From Mumia flava (GTDB lineage Bacteria > Actinomycetota > Actinomycetes > Propionibacteriales > Nocardioidaceae), in assembly GCF_002797495.1 (NCBI RefSeq), contig NZ_PGEZ01000001.1, forward strand, positions 2,170,001-2,234,000: a DNA stretch of 64,000 bases, in the 5' to 3' direction. Below, in pieces: positions 48,493 through 56,919 of this stretch. The translations under genes were made by a program, and so were the position numbers. Every line of letters starts with the position of its first letter. The first letter of the stretch is position 1. A model generated the notes under the pieces. That model was not told the DNA's origin. It searched no databases and saw nothing but the letters and a program-made list of their open reading frames with translations.

Positions 48493-49427
48493 GCCTTGAC
48501 GCCGCCTTCCATGATTCCGCTGACGATCTGGCGACCGAAGACCACGAACACGAGCACCAGCGGGATGGTCCCGAGAAGCGTGCCGGCCATCACGAGGGCC
48601 TGGTCGGTGTAGTAGCCGCTCGAGAGCCGCTGCAGGGCCACCTGCACGGTCGGGTTCTCGGGCGAGAGGGTGAGGTAGGGCCACATGAAGTCGTTCCACC
48701 GCTCCATGAACGTGAGCAGGCCGAGCACGGCGGCGGCGGGACGCAGGGCAGGGAAGATCACCTGCCAGAAGATCCGCAGCGTCGAGGCCCCGTCCACGCG
48801 CGCGGCCTCGATCAGCTCGTCGGGGATCGCGGTCACGATGTACTGGCGCATGAAGAACACGCCGAACCCGGTGACGAGGAACGGCAGCACCGCGGACCAC
48901 AGGCTGCCGGCCAGACCGAGCCAGCCCATCAGCATGTAGAGCGGGACCAGGGCGAGCTGGACCGGCACCATCATCGTGCCGATCACCGCGAGCAGGAAGA
49001 TGTTGCGGCCCTTGAAGCGCAGCTTCGCGAACGCGAACCCGGCGAGCGACGAGAGCGTGACCACCGTGATGGTCGCGACCGCCGAGACGAGGAACGAGTT
49101 GATCAGCGCCTGGACGAAGGCGACGTCCGGGCTGTTGAGGACCCGGTCGGCGTTCGTTCCGAGCTCGCCGCCAGGCGTGAGCGGCGGCGGCACGGACGTG
49201 ATGTCGCTGTTGGGGCGCGAGGCCATCACGACCATGTAGTAGAGCGGGCCGGCCGAGATCAGCACGACGAACGTCAGCACGAGGTAGGTCATCGGCGACG
49301 CGCTGCGCAGGCTGCGGCGGCGCCGCTTGACCGGTGTCGGCAGCTCGGGGTCGTGCGGGATCGGGATCAGCCGGCCGGTCGAGGTCGCGGCGGGGTCGGA
49401 CGGCGGGGCGTCGGGTCGAATGGTCAT
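48489..49427 (-). CDS. cebG: Cellobiose ABC transporter permease (MalG-like)
   Basis: A 312-aa permease with six helices and the ABC interaction loop EAARVDGASTLRIFWQVIFPALRPA (EAA motif). The N-terminal tail of about 50 residues is polar and Pro-rich. It pairs with CebF; the ATPase is not in the window, as in Streptomyces where the shared MsiK serves several sugar importers. It starts at the ATG 9 bp after the cebF stop and overlaps bglC by 4 nt. Confidence 0.9.
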   Translation of the reverse strand: MTIRPDAPPSDPAATSTGRLIPIPHDPELPTPVKRRRRSLRSASPMTYLVLTFVVLISAGPLYYMVVMASRPNSDITSVPPPLTPGGELGTNADRVLNSPDVAFVQALINSFLVSAVATITVVTLSSLAGFAFAKLRFKGRNIFLLAVIGTMMVPVQLALVPLYMLMGWLGLAGSLWSAVLPFLVTGFGVFFMRQYIVTAIPDELIEAARVDGASTLRIFWQVIFPALRPAAAVLGLLTFMERWNDFMWPYLTLSPENPTVQVALQRLSSGYYTDQALVMAGTLLGTIPLVLVFVVFGRQIVSGIMEGGVKA

Positions 49428-49435
49428 GGCGCTCC

Positions 49436-50347
49436 TCAGTCCACGGAACGGATCCGCCGGACGATGACGGAGTTGATGAGGGAGACGAGCACGATGACGA
49501 TGAAGAGGGCCCACGCGATCGTGGACGCGTAGCCGAACCGCTGCCCGGTGAACGCCTCCTCGACGAGGTACATCGTGCTGGTCTGGAACTGGCGCAGCTC
49601 GCCGCCGGTGATGGCGTTGGCCCCGGGGTTGAACAGCAGCGGCTCGGTGAAGAGCTGGATGCCGCCGATCGTCGCGACGGTGACCACGAACACGAGCGTC
49701 GGCCGCAGCATCGGGATCGTGATCGACCACCACTGACGGACCGCGCCGGCGCCGTCGAGCCGCGCCGACTCGTACAGCTCCTTCGGTACGGCCTGGAGCG
49801 CCGCGAGCAGGATCAGCGCGTTGTAGCCGGTCCAGCGCCAGTCCACCATCGTCGCGATCGCGATCCACGACGGCAGCCGCTCCTGGTTCCACGCGATCGG
49901 GTCGACACCGACCAGGCTGAGCAGCCAGTTCGCGAGCCCGAAGTCGCGGGCGAAGATCATCGAGAAGATGATCCCGACGGCAGCGACCGACGTGACGATC
50001 GGGAGCACGACCCCCATCCGCCAGAACGTGATCGCCCGCAGGCTGGTGTTGAGCACCTGGGCCAGGCCGAGGGCCATGAGGATCTGCGGGATCGTCGCGA
50101 TCAGGAAGATCGCGAACGTGTTGAGCAGGCTGTTCCAGAAGTAGTCGTCGCCGAGGAGCTCGGAGTAGTTCGCGAGCCCGACGAAGCCCTGGTCACCGGC
50201 CAGCAGGCTCCAGTCGTGCAGGGACACCCACAGCGTGTAGCCGAGCGGGAAGAGCCCGAAGATCCCGAACAGGATGAAGAACGGGGCGATGAACAGGTAC
50301 GGGGCTCCGGCGATGTCGAGGCGTGCGAGCCGGTCGCGCAGCGTCAT
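49436..50347 (-). CDS. cebF: Cellobiose ABC transporter permease (MalF-like)
   Basis: A 303-aa permease with six helices: PYLFIAPFFILFGIFGLFPLGYTLWVSLHDWSLL opens it and the EAA loop is ELYESARLDGAGAVRQWWSITIPMLRP. It forms the membrane channel with CebG. AGAAGGTGAG precedes the ATG. The 98-bp gap from cebE holds a strong hairpin that probably lowers expression of this and later genes relative to the binding protein. Confidence 0.9.
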   Translation of the reverse strand: MTLRDRLARLDIAGAPYLFIAPFFILFGIFGLFPLGYTLWVSLHDWSLLAGDQGFVGLANYSELLGDDYFWNSLLNTFAIFLIATIPQILMALGLAQVLNTSLRAITFWRMGVVLPIVTSVAAVGIIFSMIFARDFGLANWLLSLVGVDPIAWNQERLPSWIAIATMVDWRWTGYNALILLAALQAVPKELYESARLDGAGAVRQWWSITIPMLRPTLVFVVTVATIGGIQLFTEPLLFNPGANAITGGELRQFQTSTMYLVEEAFTGQRFGYASTIAWALFIVIVLVSLINSVIVRRIRSVD

Positions 50348-50390
50348 GTCTCACCTTCTTGGTCGAGGGTCCGGGCGGACCCCTGGTGAC

Positions 50391-50433
50391 GTGGCGCCCG
50401 CACCGCCGCAGGGGGCTGCGGTGCGAGCGCCAC
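50391..50433 (-). terminator. cebE-cebF intergenic hairpin (partial terminator or stabiliser)
   Basis: The 16-bp arms at 50391-50406 and 50418-50433 pair with one mismatch around an 11-nt loop. It lies 12 bp after the cebE stop. Such hairpins behind binding-protein genes protect the upstream message or stop part of the transcripts, giving excess binding protein over permease. Confidence 0.65.
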
Positions 50434-50445
50434 GCGTCTGGTGGG

Positions 50446-51744
50446 TCAGGACTGCGCTGCCTTCTCGGCGTCGCTGACCGCGGTGTCCCAGGCCTCCTCC
50501 GAGCTGCGCTGCCCGTTCTCCACGCTGCGAAGCGCGTTCTCCACGGCGTCGCGGACCGGCTGGTTCTGCGCGCCGAGGTAGACCGGCTCGAGCGCGGCGG
50601 CGCCCTCGACGAAGATCTGGCCGACCGGGGCGTCGCTGAAGTACTCGTTCGTCGCACCCTGGAGGGCCGGGTCGTCGTACAGGGTCGGGTTCGAGGGGAG
50701 GTTGCCCTCGGCCTCGAACGCGGCGAGCTGGCCGTCGGCGCTGGTGAGGAACTTGATCAGCTCGATCGCCTCCTCCTGGTGCTCCGACTGGGTCGGGACC
50801 GCGAGCCAGGAGCCGCCCCAGTTGCCGGAGCCGCCGGGGACCGTCGTGATGTCCCAGTTGCCGGCGTTCTCCTCACCGGACTGGTCCTTGATGTAGCCGG
50901 TCATCCACGCGGGGCACGCGATCGTCGCGAAGTCGCCGTTCTTGAAGCCGGCGTTCCACTCCGGCGAGAACGCCTTGAGCTTTGCGGTCAGACCGTCGTC
51001 GGAGATCGCCACGGCGGTGTCCCAGGCGTCCTTGACGGCCGGGTTGGAGTCGATCACGAGGGTGTCGTCACGGTCGAAGTACGTGTACTCCGCGTTCTGC
51101 ATGAGGATCGAGTTGTAGGTGTTCGTGGAGCTGTCCATGAACGCCGACTCGTCGCCCATCGCGGCCTTGTACTTCTCGCCGGTGGCGATGTAGTCGTCCC
51201 ACGTGGGCCACAGCGCGGCCACCTGCTCGCGGTCGGTCGGGAGCCCGGCCTCCTCGAAGAGGTCGCGGCGGTAGCACATCGCCATGCCGCCGACGTCGGT
51301 CCCGAGGCCGATGGTGGTCGAGCCGTCGGCCGTCGTCGCACCCTCGAACTTCCAGGGCAGGAACTGGTCCTTCAGGTCGTTGGCGCCGTGGTCCTGCAGG
51401 TTCACGAACTGGTCGGCGGCCTGCAGGAAGTTGACGGCCTGTCCCTCCTCGATCGCGACGATGTCGCCGGCGCCGGTGCCGGCCGCGATCCGCTGCTGGA
51501 GCTGCGTGTTGTACGCGCCCAGGTCGCCCTCGGCGGTCTCCACGATGGTGATGTTGGGGTTCTCGTCCTCGTACTGCTTGTAGAGGTCTGCGTAGCCGAA
51601 CTTGCCGAAGAGGTTCACCCGCAGGGTGATCTCCTCGTCGTCGGAACCGGATGCACTGTCGTCGCTGCCGCACGCTGTTGCGAACGCGGTCATCGCGACG
51701 AGCGCGGCTGCTGAGGCCAGCCAGCGCGAACGACGTGTAGTCAC
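50446..51744 (-). CDS. cebE: Cellobiose-binding lipoprotein of the ABC importer
   Basis: A 432-aa family 1 solute-binding protein. Signal peptide with lipobox FATAC (Cys near 22) and GSDDSASGSDD linker; then ITLRVNLFGKFGYADLYKQYEDENPNITIVE and the FLTSADGQLAAFEAEGNLPSNPTLY block near the C-terminus. The first gene of the operon; GGAGGAGAG precedes the GTG start by about 7 nt. The CebR-type operators and the coupled GH1 enzyme support cellobiose/cellotriose as ligand, by context not by residues. Confidence 0.88.
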   Translation of the reverse strand: MTTRRSRWLASAAALVAMTAFATACGSDDSASGSDDEEITLRVNLFGKFGYADLYKQYEDENPNITIVETAEGDLGAYNTQLQQRIAAGTGAGDIVAIEEGQAVNFLQAADQFVNLQDHGANDLKDQFLPWKFEGATTADGSTTIGLGTDVGGMAMCYRRDLFEEAGLPTDREQVAALWPTWDDYIATGEKYKAAMGDESAFMDSSTNTYNSILMQNAEYTYFDRDDTLVIDSNPAVKDAWDTAVAISDDGLTAKLKAFSPEWNAGFKNGDFATIACPAWMTGYIKDQSGEENAGNWDITTVPGGSGNWGGSWLAVPTQSEHQEEAIELIKFLTSADGQLAAFEAEGNLPSNPTLYDDPALQGATNEYFSDAPVGQIFVEGAAALEPVYLGAQNQPVRDAVENALRSVENGQRSSEEAWDTAVSDAEKAAQS

Positions 51745-51773
51745 TTGGAATCTCTCCTCCGCCGCCCCCACGG

Positions 51774-51843
51774 TGGGAGCGCTCCCATGCACTGTGGCGT
51801 GAGTCACAGGGCCAGGTCAACCCCAGATTGGGAGCGCTCCCAA
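51774..51843 (-). promoter_or_regulatory. ceb promoter flanked by two CebR-type operators
   Basis: O1 TGGGAGCGCTCCCA (51774-51787) and O2 TTGGGAGCGCTCCCAA (51828-51843) are perfect palindromes with the CebR/CelR sequence. Between them on the minus strand lie TTGACC (51815-51820) and CACAGT (51791-51796), 18 bp apart. O1 would cover the start point, O2 is just behind the -35. Centres are 55 bp apart, near five helical turns, so looping is possible. Confidence 0.85.
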
Positions 51844-51900
51844 GTCTGTTACCCAACCGTGATCTGAAGGCCGCGGGCGTACGGACGGGGGCCGCGTCGA

Positions 51901-51906
51901 TAAGGT
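51901..51906 (+). promoter_or_regulatory. -10 box of a leaderless promoter
   Basis: TAAGGT ends 7 nt before the ATG of the short-chain dehydrogenase. O2 of the ceb promoter lies 57 bp upstream and is unlikely to affect it. Confidence 0.55.
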
Positions 51907-51913
51907 CGCGGCC

Positions 51914-52774
51914 ATGACCGTACGTACGGGCGACCGTGTCCTCGTGACCGGAGCGGCCTCGGGCTTCGGCCTCGCGCTCACCACCGCGCTGCTGGATCGG
52001 GGGTGCCGGGTCCTCGCGACGGACGTCCACGCGCCCACCCCGCCCACGCTCGACGCGCTCGGGGCGGGAGCCGGTGGCACCCTCGCGTACCGGCGCCTCG
52101 ACGTCACCAGCGAGGCCGACTGGGCGGCCGCGCTGGACGACGCCGAGCAGCGCTGGAGCGGCCTCGACGTCCTGGTGAACAACGCCGGGGTCGCCGCCGG
52201 CGGCCCGATCGACGCCACGACCGAGGACGGCTGGGACCGGATCACCGGGATCAACCTGCTCGGCGTCGCTCGCGGGTGCCGGACGGTCGCACCGCTGATG
52301 AAGAAGAGGCGCGCAGGCCTGATCGTCAACGTCGCCTCGGCCGCCGGCCTCGTGCACCCGCCGCGCATGAGCGAGTACAACGCGGTCAAGGCCGGCGTCG
52401 TCGCGCTGAGCGAGACGCTGCGCTGGGAGCTCGAGCCGTACGGCGTGGGGGTCGCCGTCGTCTGTCCGTCGTTCTTCCGGACCAACCTGGCCGACTCGAT
52501 CCACGGGCCCGACCCCTCGGCCGCCGACTCGGCCCGCGCGCTGATCGAGGGGTCGTCACGCAGCGCCGCGGACGTCGCCGGTGAGACCCTGCGTCAGCTC
52601 GACGCGGGCCGACACCTCGTGCTGCCCGACCGCGACGCGCGGCTCGCCTACCTCGCCAAGCGCTTCCTGCCGGCGCTCTACCGCGCCGCGATGCGTCGGG
52701 CCGCCACCAAGGCCGCCGCCGAGGAGCAGAGCGCCACCGGCGCGCGGACCGACGGGGCGAAGGTCGTCGGGTGA
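51914..52774 (+). CDS. Short-chain dehydrogenase/reductase
   Basis: A 286-aa classical SDR: cofactor motif VTGAASGFGLA, DV at the strand 3 end, VNNAG, catalytic Ser in NVASAAG and YxxxK in SEYNAVKAG. The C-terminal tail is long and basic/alanine-rich, which is usual for SDRs annotated with acyl-chain or aromatic metabolism. The substrate is unknown. Its TGA overlaps the next GTG (GTGA), starting a three-gene unit with the histidine phosphatase and a second SDR. Confidence 0.9.
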   Translation: MTVRTGDRVLVTGAASGFGLALTTALLDRGCRVLATDVHAPTPPTLDALGAGAGGTLAYRRLDVTSEADWAAALDDAEQRWSGLDVLVNNAGVAAGGPIDATTEDGWDRITGINLLGVARGCRTVAPLMKKRRAGLIVNVASAAGLVHPPRMSEYNAVKAGVVALSETLRWELEPYGVGVAVVCPSFFRTNLADSIHGPDPSAADSARALIEGSSRSAADVAGETLRQLDAGRHLVLPDRDARLAYLAKRFLPALYRAAMRRAATKAAAEEQSATGARTDGAKVVG

Positions 52775-53442
52775 GCGCCGTCTACCTCGTACGCCACGGT
52801 CAGGCGTCGTTCGGCACCGACGACTACGACCGGCTGTCCGATCGTGGGCGCGCCCAGGCGACGGCGCTCGGCCAGGCGTGGGAAGCCTCGGGCTTCCTGC
52901 CCACCCAGGCGTACGCCGGGTCGATGAAGCGGCACGCCCAGACCGCGATCGCCGCGCTCGACGCCGCCGGACCGTCGGACGGCTACGACGTCGACGGCGG
53001 GTGGGACGAGTTCCCGCACGAGTCGGTCGTCGAGGCGTACGCCCCGGGGTACGCGACGACCGACGCGCGCGCCTTCCAGGCGACCTTCGTCGCCGCGGTC
53101 GCGCGGTGGGCCTCCGGCGAGCACGATGCGGACTACCCCGAGTCGTACGCGTCGTTCACGTCCCGGGTCCTCGCCGCCTTCGACCGTGTGACCTCGGCGC
53201 TCGGCAAGGGCGAGACGGCCGTCGTGTTCACCTCCGGCGGACCGCTCGCCGTGGTGGCCGCCCACCTGCTCGCCGGTGACGCCGCGACCTGGAGCGCCGA
53301 CGCGCACATGCTCTGGCCCCGCCTGAACACGGTCGCGATCAACGCCGGCGTGACCACGGTCGTGACCGGCGCGTCCGGCCGTACGCTGCTCGCGTTCAAC
53401 GAGCACACCCACCTGCCGACGGATCTGCTCACCTACCGCTGA
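52771..53442 (+). CDS. Histidine phosphatase family protein lacking the second histidine
   Basis: A 223-aa phosphoglycerate-mutase-like fold with the catalytic VRHGQAS motif (phospho-accepting His near residue 9). The second hallmark, normally (T/S)HGG, reads VVFTSGGPL, so Ser replaces the conserved second His. Phosphatase activity is therefore doubtful or altered. The acid residue is probably in WDEFPHESV. The GTG start overlaps the SDR stop by 4 nt. No substrate is suggested. Confidence 0.85.
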   Translation: MSAVYLVRHGQASFGTDDYDRLSDRGRAQATALGQAWEASGFLPTQAYAGSMKRHAQTAIAALDAAGPSDGYDVDGGWDEFPHESVVEAYAPGYATTDARAFQATFVAAVARWASGEHDADYPESYASFTSRVLAAFDRVTSALGKGETAVVFTSGGPLAVVAAHLLAGDAATWSADAHMLWPRLNTVAINAGVTTVVTGASGRTLLAFNEHTHLPTDLLTYR

Positions 53443-53454
53443 CGGAGGACACCC

Positions 53455-54213
53455 GTGCGTACGAACATCCTGATCACCGGAGCCTCGTCGGGGATCGGCG
53501 AGGGCATGGCCCGGGTCTGGGCGGAGAAGGGTCACAACCTCGCCCTCACCGCCCGCCGCCTGGACCGGCTCGAGGCGCTCCAGGCCGAGCTCACCGCGGC
53601 CCACCCCGGCATCCGCGTCGTCGTCCACGCGCTCGACGTGACCGACGCCGACCGGGTCTTCGAGGTCGTGCAGAAGGCCGGCGCCGAGCTCGGTGGGCTC
53701 GACCGCGTCGTCGTCAACGCCGGTCTGGGGAAGGGAGGGCGGATCGGTACGGGCAGGTTCGAGGCCAACCGGCAGACGGCCGAGACGAACTTCGTCGCCG
53801 CGCTCGCGCAGTGCGAGGCGGCCATGGCGCACTTCTACGAGCGACGCTCCGGCCACCTCGTCGTCGTGTCCTCGGTCTCGGCGATGCGGGGGATGCCGGG
53901 CTCGATGACGACCTACGCGGCCACCAAGGCCGGGCTCGCTCACCTCGCCGAGGGGATCCGCTCGGACCTGGTGAACCGCAAGGGCCACGACATCGCGGTC
54001 ACCACCGTCTACCCCGGCTACATCGCCTCGGAGATGAACGCGCAGGTCGAGCAGAAGCCGAAGGGCATGGTCGACACCGAGACCGGCTCGCGAGCCCTGG
54101 TCGCCGCGATCGACGCCGAGAAGCCCGAGGCGATCGTGCCGCCGTGGCCGTGGCGTCCGCTCTCGTTCGTGCTCCGGCACGCACCGCTGGGTCTCGTGCG
54201 GCGGATGGTCTGA
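53455..54213 (+). CDS. Short-chain dehydrogenase/reductase
   Basis: A 252-aa SDR with ITGASSGIGEGMA, VNAGLG, catalytic Ser in VVSSVSAM and Tyr/Lys in TTYAATKAG. The C-terminus ends in IVPPWPWRPLSFVLRHAPLGLVRRMV, a hydrophobic basic tail that may touch the membrane. The GTG start is 12 bp after the phosphatase stop, with GGAGGA just before it. It converges with the response regulator gene (13 bp between stops). Confidence 0.9.
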   Translation: MRTNILITGASSGIGEGMARVWAEKGHNLALTARRLDRLEALQAELTAAHPGIRVVVHALDVTDADRVFEVVQKAGAELGGLDRVVVNAGLGKGGRIGTGRFEANRQTAETNFVAALAQCEAAMAHFYERRSGHLVVVSSVSAMRGMPGSMTTYAATKAGLAHLAEGIRSDLVNRKGHDIAVTTVYPGYIASEMNAQVEQKPKGMVDTETGSRALVAAIDAEKPEAIVPPWPWRPLSFVLRHAPLGLVRRMV

Positions 54214-54226
54214 GGGCGACCCGACC

Positions 54227-54889
54227 TCACCGCCCCGGGGGCGGCGCCAGGTAGCCGGACTCGTAGGCGAGCACCACGACCTGGACCCGGTCGCGGACAC
54301 CGAGCTTGTCGAGGACCCGGGTGACGTGCGTCTTCACGGTCGGCTCGCCGAGCACCAGCGTCTCGGCGATCTCGGCGTTCGAGCGTCCTCGCGCCAGCAG
54401 GTCGAAGACGTCGCGCTCCCGCGCGGTCAGCGGCGCCAGGACGTCGTCGGAGCGGTCCCGGCGTTCGGCCGCGCCGAGGTAGGTCTCGACCAGGCGGTGC
54501 GTGATGCCGGGGTCGAACAGCATCGCTCCCGCGTGCACCTGGCGGACCGCGAGCGCGATCTGGTCGGCCGGTGCGGTCTTCAGGAGGAACCCGCTCGCAC
54601 CTGCACGCAGCGCCGCCACGACGTACTCGTCGAGGTCGAAGGTCGTCACCACCAGCACCCGGGCCTGCGGTCGGGCCTGCGCGACCATGCGTGTCCCGTC
54701 GACGCCGCCGGTGCCGGGCATCTCGAGGTCGAGGAGGACCACGTCGGCCTCGTGCTCGCGCGCCGCCGCCGCGGCGTCGCGTCCGTCCTCGGCCTGCGCG
54801 ACCACGGTCATGTCCGGCTCGGCCGCGAGCAGGGCCGCCAGTCCGGTGCGGGCGAGCGGGTGGTCGTCCGCCACGACCACGCGGATCAT
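54227..54889 (-). CDS. NarL/LuxR-type response regulator
   Basis: A 220-aa regulator: receiver domain with acidic pocket (VVADDHPLAR), phospho-Asp in VVLLDLEMPG (near 54) and Lys in FLLKTAPADQ. The C-terminal LuxR helix-turn-helix is LTARERDVFDLLARGRSNAEIAETLVLGEPTVKTHVTRVLDKLGVRDRVQ. The ATG overlaps the kinase stop by 4 nt, so this is the partner of the kinase. Regulated genes are unknown; the adjacent genes on the other strand are not obvious targets. Confidence 0.94.
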   Translation of the reverse strand: MIRVVVADDHPLARTGLAALLAAEPDMTVVAQAEDGRDAAAAAREHEADVVLLDLEMPGTGGVDGTRMVAQARPQARVLVVTTFDLDEYVVAALRAGASGFLLKTAPADQIALAVRQVHAGAMLFDPGITHRLVETYLGAAERRDRSDDVLAPLTARERDVFDLLARGRSNAEIAETLVLGEPTVKTHVTRVLDKLGVRDRVQVVVLAYESGYLAPPPGR

Positions 54890-56838
54890 CGGGGACCCAC
54901 CGCGGACCCTGGCGCGGATGCCGCGTCGCGCGGCGTCCCCGGCGTGGACGCGCCGCCGGGCGGCGCCAGCGGGACCTCGGCGACGAGCCGGAAGGAACCG
55001 TCGTCGACGACGGCCCGCATCCGTCCCCCGAGCGCGCTGACGCGCTCGGCCAGTCCGTCGAGCCCGTGCCCCGTCCCGGGGTACGCGGCGGTGGCGTCCC
55101 CGCTGGGGTTGTCGACGTCGACGGCGACCTGGTCGTCGCGGGCCGCGAGCACGACGCGGACCCGGGTCCCCGGGGCGTGCCGTGCGGCGTTGGTCAGCGC
55201 CTCACGCACGATCAGCGACACCGTGGACGCGGCCGGCTGCGGCCAGCCGGCACTCGGCGGGGCGGCACTCGGCGGGGAGGCTGCGCCGGCCGGGGTCGCG
55301 GCGGGACCGGGGACGAGGTCGACCCGCCAGTCGACGTCGATCCCCAGGGCCTCGGCACGGCGCCGCAGGTCGGCGACGACGTGATCCGGCGCGACGCGTA
55401 CGAGGGGGTCGGGCGCGACCACCGCGGCGAGCGAGGCGAGGTCGACCAGCGCCTGGTCCACGACGGCGCACAGCTCGGTCCGGGTCGTCGCGGTGCGGTC
55501 CACCCCTGCCGCGAGCTGCCGCGCGGCGGCCGCCGCCTGGAGGGTCGCGACCGCGAGGGAGTGGCTGACCACGTCGTGCAGGTCGCGCGCCAGCCGGAGG
55601 CGTTCCGCGGCGGTCCCGCGGTCGGCGGACACCTTGACGGCCTCGCGGTGGGCGTCCTCGCGAACCTGCCACGACGTACGCTCGCGCGCGGCGACGCTCC
55701 ACGCCAGCCCGGCCACACAGCCGAGGAGTGCGCTGGCCGCGACCACCGCCACGTGCGAGGCAGCACTCCGCTCGGCCAGCCCCGAGGACACGAGCAGGAC
55801 CACCAGCACCGGCCAGCCGCGGCGCCAGTGCGGCGCGGCGGACCAGGCCACGACGATCAGGACCGCGATCTCGACGGCGCTCGTCGGCAGCGTCGCGCCC
55901 GTCGCCAGCCCGACGACCGGGACGGCCGCGGCCGCGGCGCACGCCTGGACCGGTGCGGTCCGCACGAGCAGCGCGGCTGCTCCGAGCGCGAGCGCGATCG
56001 CCACCGCGAGCGCGGGAGCCACCCGTTCGCCGACCACGGCGTGCTCGAGGAGCACGAGGCCGACGACCGCGACCGCACGAGCCACGTCGCGGCCTCGCAG
56101 GCTCGGGCGGGCGCCGCCCGGCGCCGGTGCCGCTGCGCCGTCACGGTTCGCTGCGCTCGGTCGGCGCAGGGTACGGAGCACCGAGCGCAGCTCCTCGACC
56201 GCCTCGCGCGCGATGCTCTCGATCCCCGCGAGACGATCCGCCGACAGCGGGCCCGCCTGCTCGCCCAGCTCCGCGCGCATCCGCAGCAGGGCGGTCTCGC
56301 TCCCGAGCACGGCCGCGACGGCGTGCCGTTGGGTCTGCTCCTCCACCAGGTGCCGCGCCGTGGCCGCGACGTCGCGCTCCTCGGCGCGCAGCGCCCGTTG
56401 CCGTGCGTCCTCGGACGCGCGGAACGCACGCCGCGTCGCGGTGCCGAGCGCCCAGGTCGCCGCGAAGAGCCCGATCCCGAGCAGGTGCCGACCGGTCGGC
56501 AGGTCGGTCGCGACGATGATGGCGCAGAAGAGCACGAGGGCCGGCAGTCCGGCGACCGGGCGCGCGCGCCGACCCAGCAGGAACAGCGCGGCGAGCCCCG
56601 CCGCCAGGCCGGACGCGTTGTCCTCCGGCGCGCCGAGCACCAGCCCGACCGCCTGCCCTGCGCCGACGACGAGGGCGCCGACGAGCGGTCGGCGCTGAGC
56701 GGCGAGAAGGCCGGTCGCGAACAGGGTCGGGACCAGCACGAGGACTCCGGTGGGCGCATCCCGGAGGAGGACGGCGGCCCAGACCGCGCAGCCGGCGGCC
56801 AGCAGCACCGCCGCCGGTCTCCGGAGTGCGCGGTCCAT
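54886..56838 (-). CDS. Sensor histidine kinase with a duplicated membrane/DHp module
   Basis: A 650-aa HisKA_3-type kinase, long for its family. Residues 1-130 hold a first set of membrane helices, followed by a DHp-like helical pair (about 130-225, ending IAREAVEELRSVLRTLRRP) without a phospho-accepting His. Residues 245-380 are a second membrane set. Then comes a real DHp (RDLHDVVSHSLAVATLQ, His near 421) and an ATPase domain with N-box REALTNAARHAPG and G-box GTGHGLDGLAERV. The first module looks like a decayed copy and may serve as sensor. TAGCAT ends 6 nt before the ATG. Confidence 0.92.
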   Translation of the reverse strand: MDRALRRPAAVLLAAGCAVWAAVLLRDAPTGVLVLVPTLFATGLLAAQRRPLVGALVVGAGQAVGLVLGAPEDNASGLAAGLAALFLLGRRARPVAGLPALVLFCAIIVATDLPTGRHLLGIGLFAATWALGTATRRAFRASEDARQRALRAEERDVAATARHLVEEQTQRHAVAAVLGSETALLRMRAELGEQAGPLSADRLAGIESIAREAVEELRSVLRTLRRPSAANRDGAAAPAPGGARPSLRGRDVARAVAVVGLVLLEHAVVGERVAPALAVAIALALGAAALLVRTAPVQACAAAAAVPVVGLATGATLPTSAVEIAVLIVVAWSAAPHWRRGWPVLVVLLVSSGLAERSAASHVAVVAASALLGCVAGLAWSVAARERTSWQVREDAHREAVKVSADRGTAAERLRLARDLHDVVSHSLAVATLQAAAAARQLAAGVDRTATTRTELCAVVDQALVDLASLAAVVAPDPLVRVAPDHVVADLRRRAEALGIDVDWRVDLVPGPAATPAGAASPPSAAPPSAGWPQPAASTVSLIVREALTNAARHAPGTRVRVVLAARDDQVAVDVDNPSGDATAAYPGTGHGLDGLAERVSALGGRMRAVVDDGSFRLVAEVPLAPPGGASTPGTPRDAASAPGSAVGPR

Positions 56839-56844
56839 GAGCCG

Positions 56845-56850
56845 ATGCTA
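56845..56850 (-). promoter_or_regulatory. -10 box of the leaderless kinase promoter
   Basis: TAGCAT on the minus strand ends 6 nt before the kinase ATG. The divergent deacylase gene starts 81 bp away and has TTCGAT 6 nt before its ATG. Confidence 0.55.
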
Positions 56851-56919
56851 GAAGCGCCGAGCCCCGCCGGCTCGTGATTCGCCGAACATCGCTCGCCGGT
56901 CGCGTGGTTCGATGGAGCG

